Below are positions 1-8,728 of a stretch of 64,000 bases of DNA, piece by piece. Numbering within the stretch: position 1 is the stretch's first letter; each line of letters starts with the position of its first letter. This DNA is from QHXW01 sp963768075 (GTDB lineage: Bacteria > Acidobacteriota > Terriglobia > Bryobacterales > Bryobacteraceae). The notes under the pieces are model-generated. The model saw nothing but the letters and a program-made list of their open reading frames with translations. It was not told the origin of the DNA and ran no database searches. A program made the position numbers and the translations under genes. The DNA lies in NCBI GenBank assembly GCA_963768075.1, contig CAVYHD010000021.1:62001-126000 (forward strand). The letters run 5' to 3'.

Positions 1-1074
1 AACGTGAACTTCCACGAGCAGCGTGCGACTGGAGGGATCAAGCGAGTTCGCGGTGCGCGCCACGGTTCCAGTGAACTCGCGGCCGGGCAGGTTGGAAACG
101 CTCAGATGTGCAAGCTCGCCGGGCTTAATCGAACTGGCGCTAGCCTGCGGGACGTTAACGTAGGTGCGGAGTGTGGCGGTCTGCGCGATTCGAAAAAGGA
201 GCGTGCTGCCGGCATTCACCAGCGCACCGACGTCCACATTGCGCATGGTGATGATTCCGTCGAACGGCGCTTTCACAACCCGGTATTCTTGCACCTTGTC
301 GAGGCGGGCCACAGCGGCTTCAGCGGCGGCCACGTTGCCGCGCCGGGCGCCGATGGCCTTCTGGAGCGACTGGAGGCTCGCAGACTGAGTCTGAAACTGG
401 GTCTGATATTGGTCATTTTCCTGCTTCGAGACGGCGCCCTTTGCGACCAGGTTACTCCAACGCTGTGCGGTGACTTTAGCCAGTTGCATCGCCGACTTAC
501 CCTGCTCGTAGTTGGCAAGCGCCTCGTCCAGCTCGGCCTGCGCCTGTAGCAGGTTGGCCTTGGCCTGACGCACTTGCTCATCCGTTTCGGGCGCTTCGAT
601 CTCGGCCACCGGCTGGCCGGCGCGAACGCGATCGCCGATATCCACCATGCGCCGCCGGAGGTATCCATCGGCGCGGGCGAGGATGGGGGCTTCGGTAATC
701 GCCTGGATGCTGCCCGGCAATTCCAACTGACTGTTTTGCGGTGAGCGCGTTACCTGGACTACCTCGACGCGGGGTAGAGCCTCCTCTTGCTCGTGCGCCT
801 CAGTGACGATGAGGGCCCGCCGTTTCTGGAGCGGAATATAGCCGGCGAGGAATGCAATGACAAAGAGGACGGTCGCGGTCAGAACAATTCCCCAGATCGC
901 AACGCCCGAGGGATGCCAAAGGTTCACCGGCGGCCCCGAGTGTGCCGGGCCGTGGGCCGAGGACTTCAACTGCTCGATCTGCCGCTTGAGTTCCTGGTTT
1001 TCCTTGCGTAACCGCTCTTCGTTGGTTGACGGCTCGACTTCAGATCCAGGCTGTTCGGGTTCGATGTGTCGCAT
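1..1074 (-). CDS. RND efflux periplasmic adaptor (HlyD/MFP family), 3' end cut by window edge
   Basis: Periplasmic adaptor that would link the inner-membrane RND pump encoded just upstream to an outer-membrane channel. The reading frame opens at an ATG complementary to 1072-1074 and stays open to base 1. Residues 15-40 form a Glu/Lys/Gln-rich coiled coil, followed by one membrane anchor near residues 55-78. Next comes a biotinyl-lipoyl half motif (ending VRAGQPVAEIEAP), a long Ala/Gln-rich hairpin, the returning half (APFDGIITMRNVDVGALV) and the start of the beta-barrel domain. It begins 18 bp after the pump gene stop, so the two are co-transcribed. The substrate cannot be read from the sequence. 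Confidence 0.88.
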   Translation of the reverse strand, partial: MRHIEPEQPGSEVEPSTNEERLRKENQELKRQIEQLKSSAHGPAHSGPPVNLWHPSGVAIWGIVLTATVLFVIAFLAGYIPLQKRRALIVTEAHEQEEALPRVEVVQVTRSPQNSQLELPGSIQAITEAPILARADGYLRRRMVDIGDRVRAGQPVAEIEAPETDEQVRQAKANLLQAQAELDEALANYEQGKSAMQLAKVTAQRWSNLVAKGAVSKQENDQYQTQFQTQSASLQSLQKAIGARRGNVAAAEAAVARLDKVQEYRVVKAPFDGIITMRNVDVGALVNAGSTLLFRIAQTATLRTYVNVPQASASSIKPGELAHLSVSNLPGREFTGTVARTANSLDPSSRTLLVEVHV

Positions 1075-1092
1075 CAGGCGCTCGGCGGTTCT

Positions 1093-4000
1093 TTAATCAC
1101 TATCCCACGTCGTTTCCAGCGCCGCGAGTTGTTCCTGCTCATCGAAGCGGCTCTCGAAGTTTACCGGGGGCTTGGTCCGCAGATAGCTATAGATGATCGG
1201 GACAACGAAGAGGGTGGTCACCGTGGCGAACATCAGGCCACCAATCACGGCGCGCCCCAGCGGCGCATTCTGCTCTCCGCCTTCCCCCAACCCCAGCGAC
1301 ATGGGAAGCATGCCGAGAATCATGGCGGTCGCGGTCATGAGTACCGGCCGGATTCGAGCGTATCCCGCGGAAAGCATCGCCTCCCTGGCGGAGGGCACGG
1401 ACACGCGCTCATCGTTGGCGAACGTGACCATGAGGATACTGTTGGCTGTAGCGACACCAACGCACATGATGGATCCCATCAGAGAAGGGACACTCAGAGT
1501 GGTGCCGGTGACGAACAGCATCCACAAAATACCCGCCATCGCGCCGGGCAGCGCCATCAGAATGATAAACGGATCAAGCCACGACTGAAAGTTGACCGTC
1601 ATCAGAAGGTAAACCAGAACGACGGCGAAGGCCATGCCTAATCCCAGGCGGAAGAAAGAGGATTGCATGGTCTCAATTTGCCCGCGCAGCGCAAAGAAGG
1701 TGCCACGGGGTAAGTGCGGCTCCTCCTCGCGCATGATCTTCTCCACGTCGGCTCCTACGCCACCCAGGTCGCGGCGGTCCACGTTTGCGTACACATCAAA
1801 AACCGGCCATACGTTGTAATGGTTTACGATCACCGGGGCGTAGCCTCGCTGAACCGTGGCCAGATTGGAAAGAAGTTGCGTGTTGCCGGCCATGGCCCCC
1901 GGATTTCCATAGGCTTGCGAGGAACCGCTGGGCGAGGCGCCAACAGAGCCGTTCCAGCTGGTGGCAGTACCCTGTTGCGAAGCCGGCGTCGTAGTGGCGA
2001 CGTCGCTACTGGCCACAGAAATAGGAGTGCGCAGCAAAGCATCGAGCGAATCAATGCGGTACTGCGGCGTCTGCACACCCACGTTGTAGTTGACTCCGTT
2101 GTCCCAGTTCACCCAGAAATTCGGCGCCAGCGCGCCGTTGCCGCTGAGAGAGATGAGCATGCTGCTGGTTACATCGCGCTGCGTCAGACCGAGTTGCGAG
2201 GCTTTGACGCGATCCACCGACAGGCGAATTTGGGGCTGATCAACCACCTGGTGAACATGGACGTCGGCCGCCCCGGGGATGCGCGCAATCCTCGCTGCGA
2301 GCTTCTCTGCGATCTTGTAGTTGGCCACAGAGTCCCGGCCGACGACTTGCAGATCGATTGGCGCAGGGAGGCCAAAGCTCAAAATCTGAGAGGTGATATT
2401 GGCCGGTTGAAAGAAAAACGCCGTGTCCGGGAACTTATCGCGCAGGCGTTTTCGCAGAAGGACTTCGTAATCCCGGGTAGAGCCATGCTTTTCTTTCTTG
2501 AGCGAAATGAGGATCTCGCCGTCGGCACTGGAAATGGTTGGGATGTCTCCCTGCGCAATGCTCGTCCAACTGTTTGGAATGCCGATGTTGTCAATCAGCG
2601 AGTCGATTTCATCCGAGGGGATTACCTTCCGGATGTCGCGGTCAATCGCCGAGAATCGCAACTCCGTCTGCTCGATGCGGGTGCCGGCCGGGGCGCGCAC
2701 ATGCAGCCGCATCTGGCCGGAATCCACGTTGGGGAAGAAATCCTCGCCCACCAGCCATACCAGGCCGAGTGACGCAACGGAGACGGCTGTAAAAGCGATC
2801 AGTACCCGCCCGCGATGCCGCAGCGACCAATCGAGCAGGCCCACATAACGGAAGCGGAGGCTCTCAAATGCAAGATTGAACAGATGGTGGGCGCGGCCGA
2901 ACATTCCCTTGCCGCCGGATTCCTCTCCATGCATGCCCTGCTGGTACTGGTCGACTTCCGATTTGAGAAGAAAGGCCACCATGGTCGGAACCAGCGTCCG
3001 GGACAGAAAATAAGAAGCGAGCATGGCGAAGACGACCGCCATAGCCATGGGCGTAAACAGGTATCTGGCGGTTCCGGTGAGCAGCAACACCGGCACGAAC
3101 ACAATACAAATGGAAAGGGTAGCGACAAATGTCGGAACGGCGATCTGACTGGCGCCATCGAGCACGGCGCGGAGCAGCGGCTTCCGCATGGCCATGTTGC
3201 GGTGTGTGTTCTCAATCTCTACCGTGGCATCGTCAACCAGAATGCCGACCGCGAGGGCGAGGCCGCCGAGTGTCATCACGTTGATGGTCTGCCCCAACAG
3301 GCTCAGGATGCACAAAGAGGAGAGGACCGAGAGCGGAATCGAGGTGCATACGATCAGGGTACTTCGCCAACTCCCCAGGAACAGAAGGATCATCAAGCCA
3401 GTCAAACCGGCGGCAATCACCGCTTCGCGTTCCACGCCCTGAATTGCGGCACGCACAAAAACCGACTGGTCGAAGAGCGCATCCACCTTTAGCTCCGGGG
3501 GAACCGTAGCGAGAATCCTCGGAAGCGCCGCCTTCACGGCATCGACGATGGCCAGAGTGGAGGCCTGGCCGTTCCTGGTGATTGTGAGGAGCACACCGCG
3601 AGACCCATTGGTGCGGACGATATTGGTCTGCACAGAGAAGCCATCGTGGACCTGCGCCACATCCTTGATGTAGACCGTAGCGCCGTTCACCGTTTTGATG
3701 GGCAGGTTATTCAATTCGTCCAACTGGAGAGGGCTGCTGTTTACCCTGACCTGGTATTCGGTTCCGGCAAGCTTTGCCGTGCCCGCGGGGAGGATCAGGT
3801 TCTGCAAGGCCAATGCATTCGAGACGTCGATCGGCGCAAGCTGTTTGGCGTAGAGTTCGTCCAGGTTCAAGTCCACCATCACGGACCGCTGTTTTCCGCC
3901 GAACGGATAGGAAACAGAAGCGCCCTGCACGGTGCCGAGCGGGGTGCGGATGAAGTTGTTCCCCAGATCGAACATCTCCTGTTCACGCAGGGTTTTGCTG

Positions 4001-4434
4001 GATAGGCCCAACTGCAATATGGGAACGCTCGCGGCATCGTACTTGAGCACGTTGGCTGGGAACATGCCGGGAGGCATCTGGCGGGTCGAGGTTTGCACGG
4101 TGGCAGTCACCTGAGCGACAGCCATATCGATCTTCACGTTGGGATGGAAGTAAATCCGAATCACCGCGTAGCCGTTAAACGCCTGCGACTCAATGTGCTC
4201 GATATCGCTGACATTCGAGGTGAGGCTGCGCTCGAAATTGGTAACGACGCGCTTCTCCATTTCCTCCGGGGACAGACCCGAATACGCCCACAGCACGCTT
4301 ACGATGGGAATATCGATGTACGGAAAGATATCGACGGGCATGGTGACGATGGCCGTGCCGCCTAAGATGGCGATCAGAACAGCCATCACGACAAAGGTAT
4401 ACGGTCGACGGAGAGCAAGCCGGACAATCCACAT
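1093..4434 (-). CDS. RND-family efflux transporter (AcrB/MexB-like inner-membrane pump)
   Basis: Proton-driven inner-membrane exporter of 1113 residues, a normal length for the family. The N terminus (MWIVRLALRRPYTF) starts with transmembrane segment 1. Two periplasmic porter regions separate two blocks of membrane helices, and the motif GILVDDATVEIEN near residue 410 carries the proton-relay Asp pair. A Ser/Gly/Thr-rich low-complexity stretch in the second porter region (plus-strand positions about 1880-2010) is unusual and looks like a flexible insertion. The adaptor gene follows in the same direction. No outer-membrane channel gene is visible in the window, so it may lie beyond the left edge. 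The sequence fits HAE1 or uncharacterised RND clades better than metal pumps; the substrate is unknown. Confidence 0.93.
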   Translation of the reverse strand: MWIVRLALRRPYTFVVMAVLIAILGGTAIVTMPVDIFPYIDIPIVSVLWAYSGLSPEEMEKRVVTNFERSLTSNVSDIEHIESQAFNGYAVIRIYFHPNVKIDMAVAQVTATVQTSTRQMPPGMFPANVLKYDAASVPILQLGLSSKTLREQEMFDLGNNFIRTPLGTVQGASVSYPFGGKQRSVMVDLNLDELYAKQLAPIDVSNALALQNLILPAGTAKLAGTEYQVRVNSSPLQLDELNNLPIKTVNGATVYIKDVAQVHDGFSVQTNIVRTNGSRGVLLTITRNGQASTLAIVDAVKAALPRILATVPPELKVDALFDQSVFVRAAIQGVEREAVIAAGLTGLMILLFLGSWRSTLIVCTSIPLSVLSSLCILSLLGQTINVMTLGGLALAVGILVDDATVEIENTHRNMAMRKPLLRAVLDGASQIAVPTFVATLSICIVFVPVLLLTGTARYLFTPMAMAVVFAMLASYFLSRTLVPTMVAFLLKSEVDQYQQGMHGEESGGKGMFGRAHHLFNLAFESLRFRYVGLLDWSLRHRGRVLIAFTAVSVASLGLVWLVGEDFFPNVDSGQMRLHVRAPAGTRIEQTELRFSAIDRDIRKVIPSDEIDSLIDNIGIPNSWTSIAQGDIPTISSADGEILISLKKEKHGSTRDYEVLLRKRLRDKFPDTAFFFQPANITSQILSFGLPAPIDLQVVGRDSVANYKIAEKLAARIARIPGAADVHVHQVVDQPQIRLSVDRVKASQLGLTQRDVTSSMLISLSGNGALAPNFWVNWDNGVNYNVGVQTPQYRIDSLDALLRTPISVASSDVATTTPASQQGTATSWNGSVGASPSGSSQAYGNPGAMAGNTQLLSNLATVQRGYAPVIVNHYNVWPVFDVYANVDRRDLGGVGADVEKIMREEEPHLPRGTFFALRGQIETMQSSFFRLGLGMAFAVVLVYLLMTVNFQSWLDPFIILMALPGAMAGILWMLFVTGTTLSVPSLMGSIMCVGVATANSILMVTFANDERVSVPSAREAMLSAGYARIRPVLMTATAMILGMLPMSLGLGEGGEQNAPLGRAVIGGLMFATVTTLFVVPIIYSYLRTKPPVNFESRFDEQEQLAALETTWDSD

Positions 4435-4536
4435 AAGGATTGGAACCTAGGATGAAAAGAACGCCTGAATTAGATTTCCGGGATTCTCAATCAGCAGACT
4501 CCCGATGGAAGCAGTATACATCGCGCAAAAATCGAT

Positions 4537-4612
4537 TGGTGGACGACGGGGGAGTCGAACCCCCGACCTCTGCATTGCGAACGCAGCGCTCTCCCAACTG
4601 AGCTAGTCGCCC
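4537..4612 (-). tRNA. tRNA-Ala (anticodon CGC)
   Basis: A full cloverleaf folds on the minus strand. The acceptor stem is GGGCGAC with GTCGTCC, the D arm carries AGCTCAGTTGGGAGAGC, the anticodon stem is CTGCG with TGCAG around loop TTCGCAA, and the T arm is GGGGG-TTCGACT-CCCCC. Loop positions 34-36 read CGC, which decodes GCG alanine. The discriminator A is followed by an encoded CCA at 4537-4539. It stands alone between the RND operon and a small protein gene. Confidence 0.96.
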
Positions 4613-4663
4613 ACTTATTCTATTTTCACTTATGATATCACTGCGGCGCCGGATTTGCGCGCG

Positions 4664-4906
4664 TCAGCTTTTGCCGTGTTGCGCGGTCTGTTCCTGCTTC
4701 CGGCGAGCGTCCCAGTAGCGCTTCATGCGCTCGGACACTTCCTGGCGCGCTTTGGGATCCATGAACTTCCGGCCCCGCCTTTTCTCGGGAATGACCGCGT
4801 TGGGAAAAGAGGCGGCATTACGCTCCATCTCCTCGAGCGAAGCGATGACACGATCCAGCCGCTTTTTTTCCTCGTACAGCTCGCGAATAGCCTTGTTGAT
4901 GTTCAT
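4664..4906 (-). CDS. small coiled-coil protein with basic tail, family member A
   Basis: An 80-residue protein of unknown function. Residues 1-30 form a Leu/Glu/Lys helix (core RLDRVIASLEEMER). After a short linker come a basic RRGRK patch and a second helix, ARQEVSERMKRYWDARRKQ. The same two-part layout occurs at 51048-51338, which shares the N-terminal helix, and at 16434-16705, which shares the ARKRI...RKRW tail. A DNA- or RNA-binding accessory role is possible from the charge pattern, but this is inference. It lies between tatC and the tRNA gene, with its own ATG behind a GGAGGGG Shine-Dalgarno sequence. Confidence 0.6.
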   Translation of the reverse strand: MNINKAIRELYEEKKRLDRVIASLEEMERNAASFPNAVIPEKRRGRKFMDPKARQEVSERMKRYWDARRKQEQTAQHGKS

Positions 4907-4990
4907 GGCGCCTCCCCTCCGGCTTGAGGCGCAGTAGCGTTCGCCCTGATGTTACCCCGATTCGGCCAAACGATTCCACAACTGTTTGCT

Positions 4991-6016
4991 TTAACGGGCG
5001 AAGAAAGGCCAATGCGATACCGGGTGGTACCCGTACCGTGTTCCCACAAAGTAACCTATCGCTGCTAACAAAAGTAAGATCGGGACGACCCACGTAAGCG
5101 CTCTACGCCATGGGAAGGAGCGATGCTCGCGATGCAGCACGAGCAGATAACTGGCAAAGATGCCGAAGTAGAACAGCAGGCACATCGGGACCGCGAACAA
5201 CATCATGTTGAAGATGTCCGGGGTTGGCGTTACCACCGCCGCGATGATCGTGATCGCGAGAATCGCGTAGCGGCTGTGCGCGATCAGAAAGCGCGGGCTG
5301 GTAATGTGCAGCAGGGTCAGGAAGAAGATCAGCACCGGCATCTCGAAGATCAGGCCGATACCGAGCATGACATCGACGAAGAGATCGAAATACTCCGTCA
5401 TCGAAACCATGGGCGTGACGTTGTTGCTGACTGCCAGCCCTAGCAGGAAGGTCAAGCCGTAGCGGAACGCGACGAAATAGCCGAACAGCCCCCCGGTGAT
5501 AAACAGGCCCGCCGAAGAGATGACAAACGGCGCGGCCCAACGGCGTTCCCGTTTGTACAGTCCGGGTGCGATGAAGCCCCAAACCTGATACAAGATCCAC
5601 GGCGAGGCGATGAAGATCGCGGTCAGGATCGGCAGCTTCACCCAGATGATGTTGAAGGCTTCCATGGGGGTGATGAGCGTGAGCTTGGGATCGTGCAAAC
5701 CCAGCCGGTGCAACGCATCCATCGCCGGCGCCTGGACAGCTTTCCACAGTTCGTTACAGAACGTCAGACTGATGACGAAAGCTACGCCCACGCCGCCCAG
5801 CGCGCGGAGAATGCGTGAACGCAGCTCTTCCAGATGTTCGAGAAAGGACATCCGCATCATGCCGTCCTCTTCATCGCCTCCGTCGGAATCCGAGGGCGGT
5901 GGAGGGGGCGTGGACCCGCCAGACCCGCCCGCGCGAGCGGGAACCAACGCCGTCGAAGAGGACACACCTTCGCCGGTAGGAGCGGGCGCTCCGTTTTGAT
6001 CTTCAGATGAAGCCAT
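4991..6016 (-). CDS. tatC: Sec-independent protein translocase TatC
   Basis: Multi-spanning inner-membrane receptor of the twin-arginine export system, which binds RR signal peptides and works with TatA/TatB. The first 50 residues are a Gly/Pro/Ser/Asp-rich cytoplasmic extension. The conserved start of the TatC core follows as MSFLEHLEELRSRIL, and then six hydrophobic segments. The motif PFVISSAGLFITGG and the later SRYAILAITIIAAVVTPTPD are typical of TatC. The 341 residues exceed the usual 240-260 because of the N-terminal extension and an extra C-terminal hydrophobic stretch. It starts 2 bp after the tatA/B stop, so the genes form one operon. A client with a clear RR signal, the amidohydrolase at 24642, lies in the same window. 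Confidence 0.95.
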   Translation of the reverse strand: MASSEDQNGAPAPTGEGVSSSTALVPARAGGSGGSTPPPPPSDSDGGDEEDGMMRMSFLEHLEELRSRILRALGGVGVAFVISLTFCNELWKAVQAPAMDALHRLGLHDPKLTLITPMEAFNIIWVKLPILTAIFIASPWILYQVWGFIAPGLYKRERRWAAPFVISSAGLFITGGLFGYFVAFRYGLTFLLGLAVSNNVTPMVSMTEYFDLFVDVMLGIGLIFEMPVLIFFLTLLHITSPRFLIAHSRYAILAITIIAAVVTPTPDIFNMMLFAVPMCLLFYFGIFASYLLVLHREHRSFPWRRALTWVVPILLLLAAIGYFVGTRYGYHPVSHWPFFAR

Positions 6017-6018
6017 GT

Positions 6019-6528
6019 TTAAGTCTTCAACGCTTGATGCTCAATCGCCGGTGATTCGCTGCCCGAATGAGAGGACGCTCCAGATTCGGAGACCTCCGGC
6101 TCGGCGGCTGTCGCAATGGAACTTTCTGTTCCTCCAGCGGTCAGACTCCCGCTGGCGATAGCCCCTTCCGGGACGGCTCCCGACGTTAACTCAGCGCCCT
6201 GAGGTGCGGATGCGCTTGCAGTGGTTACAACGGTGTTTGCGGTGGAATCGTGCGGCTCGGAATTATACGATCCCGAGTCGTAGGAAGAATAATCGTAATT
6301 GTACGTGTCGTGGTGGTAACTGCTGGTCACTTCCCTCAACGATTCACTTTCCCGCTCGAGGCTTTTCATCTCGCGATCAAACGTGGCTTTTAGCTCGTTT
6401 TGAGCGCGGCGGAACTCGGCTAACCCTTTCGCCAGATGCTTTCCCAGTTCAGGCAGTTTCTTCGGCCCGAACAGGAGAAGCGCCAGGATAAAGATGAAGC
6501 CTATCTCCTGCCAACCTAGCGGACCCAT
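6019..6528 (-). CDS. TatA/TatB-type twin-arginine translocase subunit
   Basis: Small single-span Tat subunit of 169 residues. The N-terminal membrane helix (MGPLGWQEIGFIFILALLLF) is followed by the hinge GPKKLPELGKHLAKGL and an amphipathic helix. A Glu/Lys/Arg-rich helix comes next, then about 90 residues of Ser/Thr/Ala/Tyr-rich low-complexity tail. The GPKKLPELG hinge and the long tail do not cleanly separate TatA from TatB; the short phenylalanine-containing hinge favours TatA, while the tail length is TatB-like. It is first in an operon with tatC. A Tyr/Asp/Ser repeat lies around residues 70-95. Confidence 0.88.
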   Translation of the reverse strand: MGPLGWQEIGFIFILALLLFGPKKLPELGKHLAKGLAEFRRAQNELKATFDREMKSLERESESLREVTSSYHHDTYNYDYSSYDSGSYNSEPHDSTANTVVTTASASAPQGAELTSGAVPEGAIASGSLTAGGTESSIATAAEPEVSESGASSHSGSESPAIEHQALKT

Positions 6529-6619
6529 CTTGCTACTTCCTCCAGACTCTTGGAAATCTAACTAGATCATAGCATTTGAGCCGGATGGATCAAATGCGCT
6601 CTTCCGGGAGCGGGGATAA

Positions 6620-7156
6620 CTATGCGACCTGAGGCCCTTCGAGCACGCACACATCCCGCAGGTTGCGGTAGCGCTCAGCGAAGTCCAGGCCGTAGCCGAC
6701 CACGAACTCATCCGGGATCTGGAAACCCACATAAGTGACTTTGACCGGGCGCAGCCGCCGGTCCGGCTTATCCAGGAGCGCGGCGATGCGGACCGATCGC
6801 GGCTTCCGCTGCTGCAGAATGTTCACCAGATAATTCAGCGTGATGCCGGTGTCGACGATATCTTCCACTACCAGCACATCGACCCCTTCCACCGCCAGAT
6901 CCAGATCCTTGGTCACTTTCACTGCCCCGGAGGTCGTCGAGCCGCGGCCATAGCTCGAAATACCCATGAAATCGATCACCACGCCGCGCTCGATGGCACG
7001 CGCCAGGTCGGACAGGAAAAAGCACGCGCCTTTCAAGATGCAGACCAGATGCAGACTACCGTCAGGATAGTCGGCGTCAATCTGTGCGCCCATTTCCTGA
7101 ATTCGAGCCTGGATCTGCTCGGCGGAAAGCATCAGGCGAAGCGAGCTGGCGGCCAT
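6620..7156 (-). CDS. hpt: hypoxanthine phosphoribosyltransferase
   Basis: Purine salvage enzyme that converts hypoxanthine or guanine plus PRPP to IMP or GMP in the cytoplasm. The 178-residue length is normal. LVCILKGACFFLSDLAR forms the first part of the fold, SYGRGSTTSG is the flexible loop, and VLVVEDIVDTGITLNYL is the PRPP-binding motif with its acidic pair. DKPDRR and PDEFVVGYGLDFAERYR complete the family pattern. It is divergent from csm1, with an 81-bp gap that must hold both promoters. Confidence 0.95.
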   Translation of the reverse strand: MAASSLRLMLSAEQIQARIQEMGAQIDADYPDGSLHLVCILKGACFFLSDLARAIERGVVIDFMGISSYGRGSTTSGAVKVTKDLDLAVEGVDVLVVEDIVDTGITLNYLVNILQQRKPRSVRIAALLDKPDRRLRPVKVTYVGFQIPDEFVVGYGLDFAERYRNLRDVCVLEGPQVA

Positions 7157-7237
7157 GCAGCTATTCTATGCCGGGCGGCGCTCCGCATTGGCAACTCGCT
7201 GTGATAGACTGGCCGTTTCCGCGAGTTCCCAAATCAG

Positions 7238-8722
7238 ATGTCCGCGCAGATCCTGTTACAAGGAAGAATTCTGGGTATAGAAGCGTTTCTCGGGTTCGGC
7301 AATGCCGCCGGTCCGGCTGCCGAGGAACTCTTCGCCGGACGATCGCAGTGGTTGACACTCATCTCGGAGGTGCTGCCGCGCGCTCTGCTGGCGGAACTGG
7401 GCCTCTCTCGCATTTTATTAGGCGCGAGCGGCGGCGGACAGTTCCTGCTGGTTCTGCCGGGCGAATCGCGAAGCGCTGCTGAGCAGTTTCTGAGCGCGGC
7501 GGCGCAGCAGATGGCCACCCTCGGAAGCGGCCGCCTGAAGCTCCTGTGGAGTGTCACCGAAAACCTCGGCGATTGGAGTGTGGTCCGCAAGCGCTTGAAT
7601 GAGGAGCTGGTTCGAAAGCGCGCGACTCCGCTCGCTGGGATGGTACCCGACGGCTTCCAGCCCTTCCAGCCGGCCGCGGAATCCGCGGCTGATTCGGACC
7701 GCTACTTCTCAACCGAATTGGGCTTGAAGGTTCGGGAAGCTTCCACCATCGGCTGGTCGCCCGAATCGCCGGCGATGGTCGCTCCAGGCTCCGGGAAGCA
7801 CACTTGGTCGCTGTCCTCGAACCTGTCGCTCGACGGCATCAACCTGGCCCGCCACGCCGCGCCGACCGATGACGGCAAGAGCGCCGCCAGCGTTTCGGTC
7901 CTGGCCAGCCGCGCACAAGGACGGCTGCTGTGGGGCGTGCTTCGCGGTGATGTCGATCATTTCGCGGTGCGCATGCGCCGGCTCCAGACCATTGAGGAGC
8001 ACGTCCAGATCTCCGTCCTTTACAAGCAGTTTTTCGCCGGCGAGCTGGAAGTGTTGTGCTCCATGCCCGAATTCTGGAGAAAGGTGACCATCCTGTATTC
8101 GGGCGGCGACGATTTCGCCGTGTACGGATCGTGGGACGCGCTGATCCTGCTGGCGCGTGAACTGCAAAGGTTGTTCCACCGGTTTACCGAAGAGAATCTG
8201 AAAGACTTTCCCGGGCCGGAGGGCAAGACCATTTCCATGGCCCTGGCGTTAGCCACGGATCCGGACGCGCGCCTGGCGGAGGTATACGCGCAGGCGGGCG
8301 CGAATCTAGATCTGGCGAAATCGTCGGATAAAGACTGCGTTTACCTTCTCGGCCGTGTGCTGGAATGGAAGCGCCTGGCCGACGCTTCCGAGTTGAAAGA
8401 CACCATCGCCCGGATGCTCGAGGAGTTCCACGGCTCCCGGCAGCTTCTGGCGCAGCTGCGTGGTTTCTATCAAAAGGAAATTGTTGTGGGCGCGTCGCCG
8501 GACGCGGACGCCGCCATCAGCCGGCTGGGCCGGTTCCAGCGCCGGTATCACCGCGCGCTGGGCACGGCGCGCGATCGTGAATTTCAAAAGTTGCGTGCGC
8601 ACCTGGTGAATGAGATCGTAGGGAGAAAAGCAGTTCCGCAGGGGAAGCCCGGAACACGAGTAAAATTGAGGCCGGCGGGTCTGGTGGCCATGGAGTGGGC
8701 CCGGCTTGCCAGCGAGGTCTAG
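7238..8722 (+). CDS. csm1: Csm1/Cas10, compact form without HD nuclease domain
   Basis: Large subunit of a type III-A CRISPR effector, 494 residues against roughly 750-850 for ordinary Csm1. The first palm domain begins almost at the N terminus and carries SGGGQF at residues 64-69. The second palm (WGVLRGDVDHF at 232-242, YSGGDDFAVYG at 287-297) has an intact GGDD cyclase motif, so cyclic oligoadenylate synthesis looks possible. The N-terminal HD domain is absent, and the 81 bp up to the divergent hpt gene leave no room for it. Only two cysteines occur (about residues 274 and 369), so the usual inter-palm zinc finger is also missing. The C-terminal helical domain is present. The start at 7238 is the first ATG after hpt. 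Confidence 0.9.
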   Translation: MSAQILLQGRILGIEAFLGFGNAAGPAAEELFAGRSQWLTLISEVLPRALLAELGLSRILLGASGGGQFLLVLPGESRSAAEQFLSAAAQQMATLGSGRLKLLWSVTENLGDWSVVRKRLNEELVRKRATPLAGMVPDGFQPFQPAAESAADSDRYFSTELGLKVREASTIGWSPESPAMVAPGSGKHTWSLSSNLSLDGINLARHAAPTDDGKSAASVSVLASRAQGRLLWGVLRGDVDHFAVRMRRLQTIEEHVQISVLYKQFFAGELEVLCSMPEFWRKVTILYSGGDDFAVYGSWDALILLARELQRLFHRFTEENLKDFPGPEGKTISMALALATDPDARLAEVYAQAGANLDLAKSSDKDCVYLLGRVLEWKRLADASELKDTIARMLEEFHGSRQLLAQLRGFYQKEIVVGASPDADAAISRLGRFQRRYHRALGTARDREFQKLRAHLVNEIVGRKAVPQGKPGTRVKLRPAGLVAMEWARLASEV

Positions 8723-8728
8723 ATCAGC

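Noticed and set aside
1066..1641. Plus-strand open frames across the RND pump and other minus-strand genes
   Set aside because: They are shadows of well-conserved genes on the opposite strand, with Arg/Gly/His-rich low-quality translations typical of high-GC DNA.
4537..4612. tRNA-Ala as an integration site for a mobile element
   Set aside because: No integrase, no direct repeat of the tRNA 3' end and no change in gene type are seen nearby.
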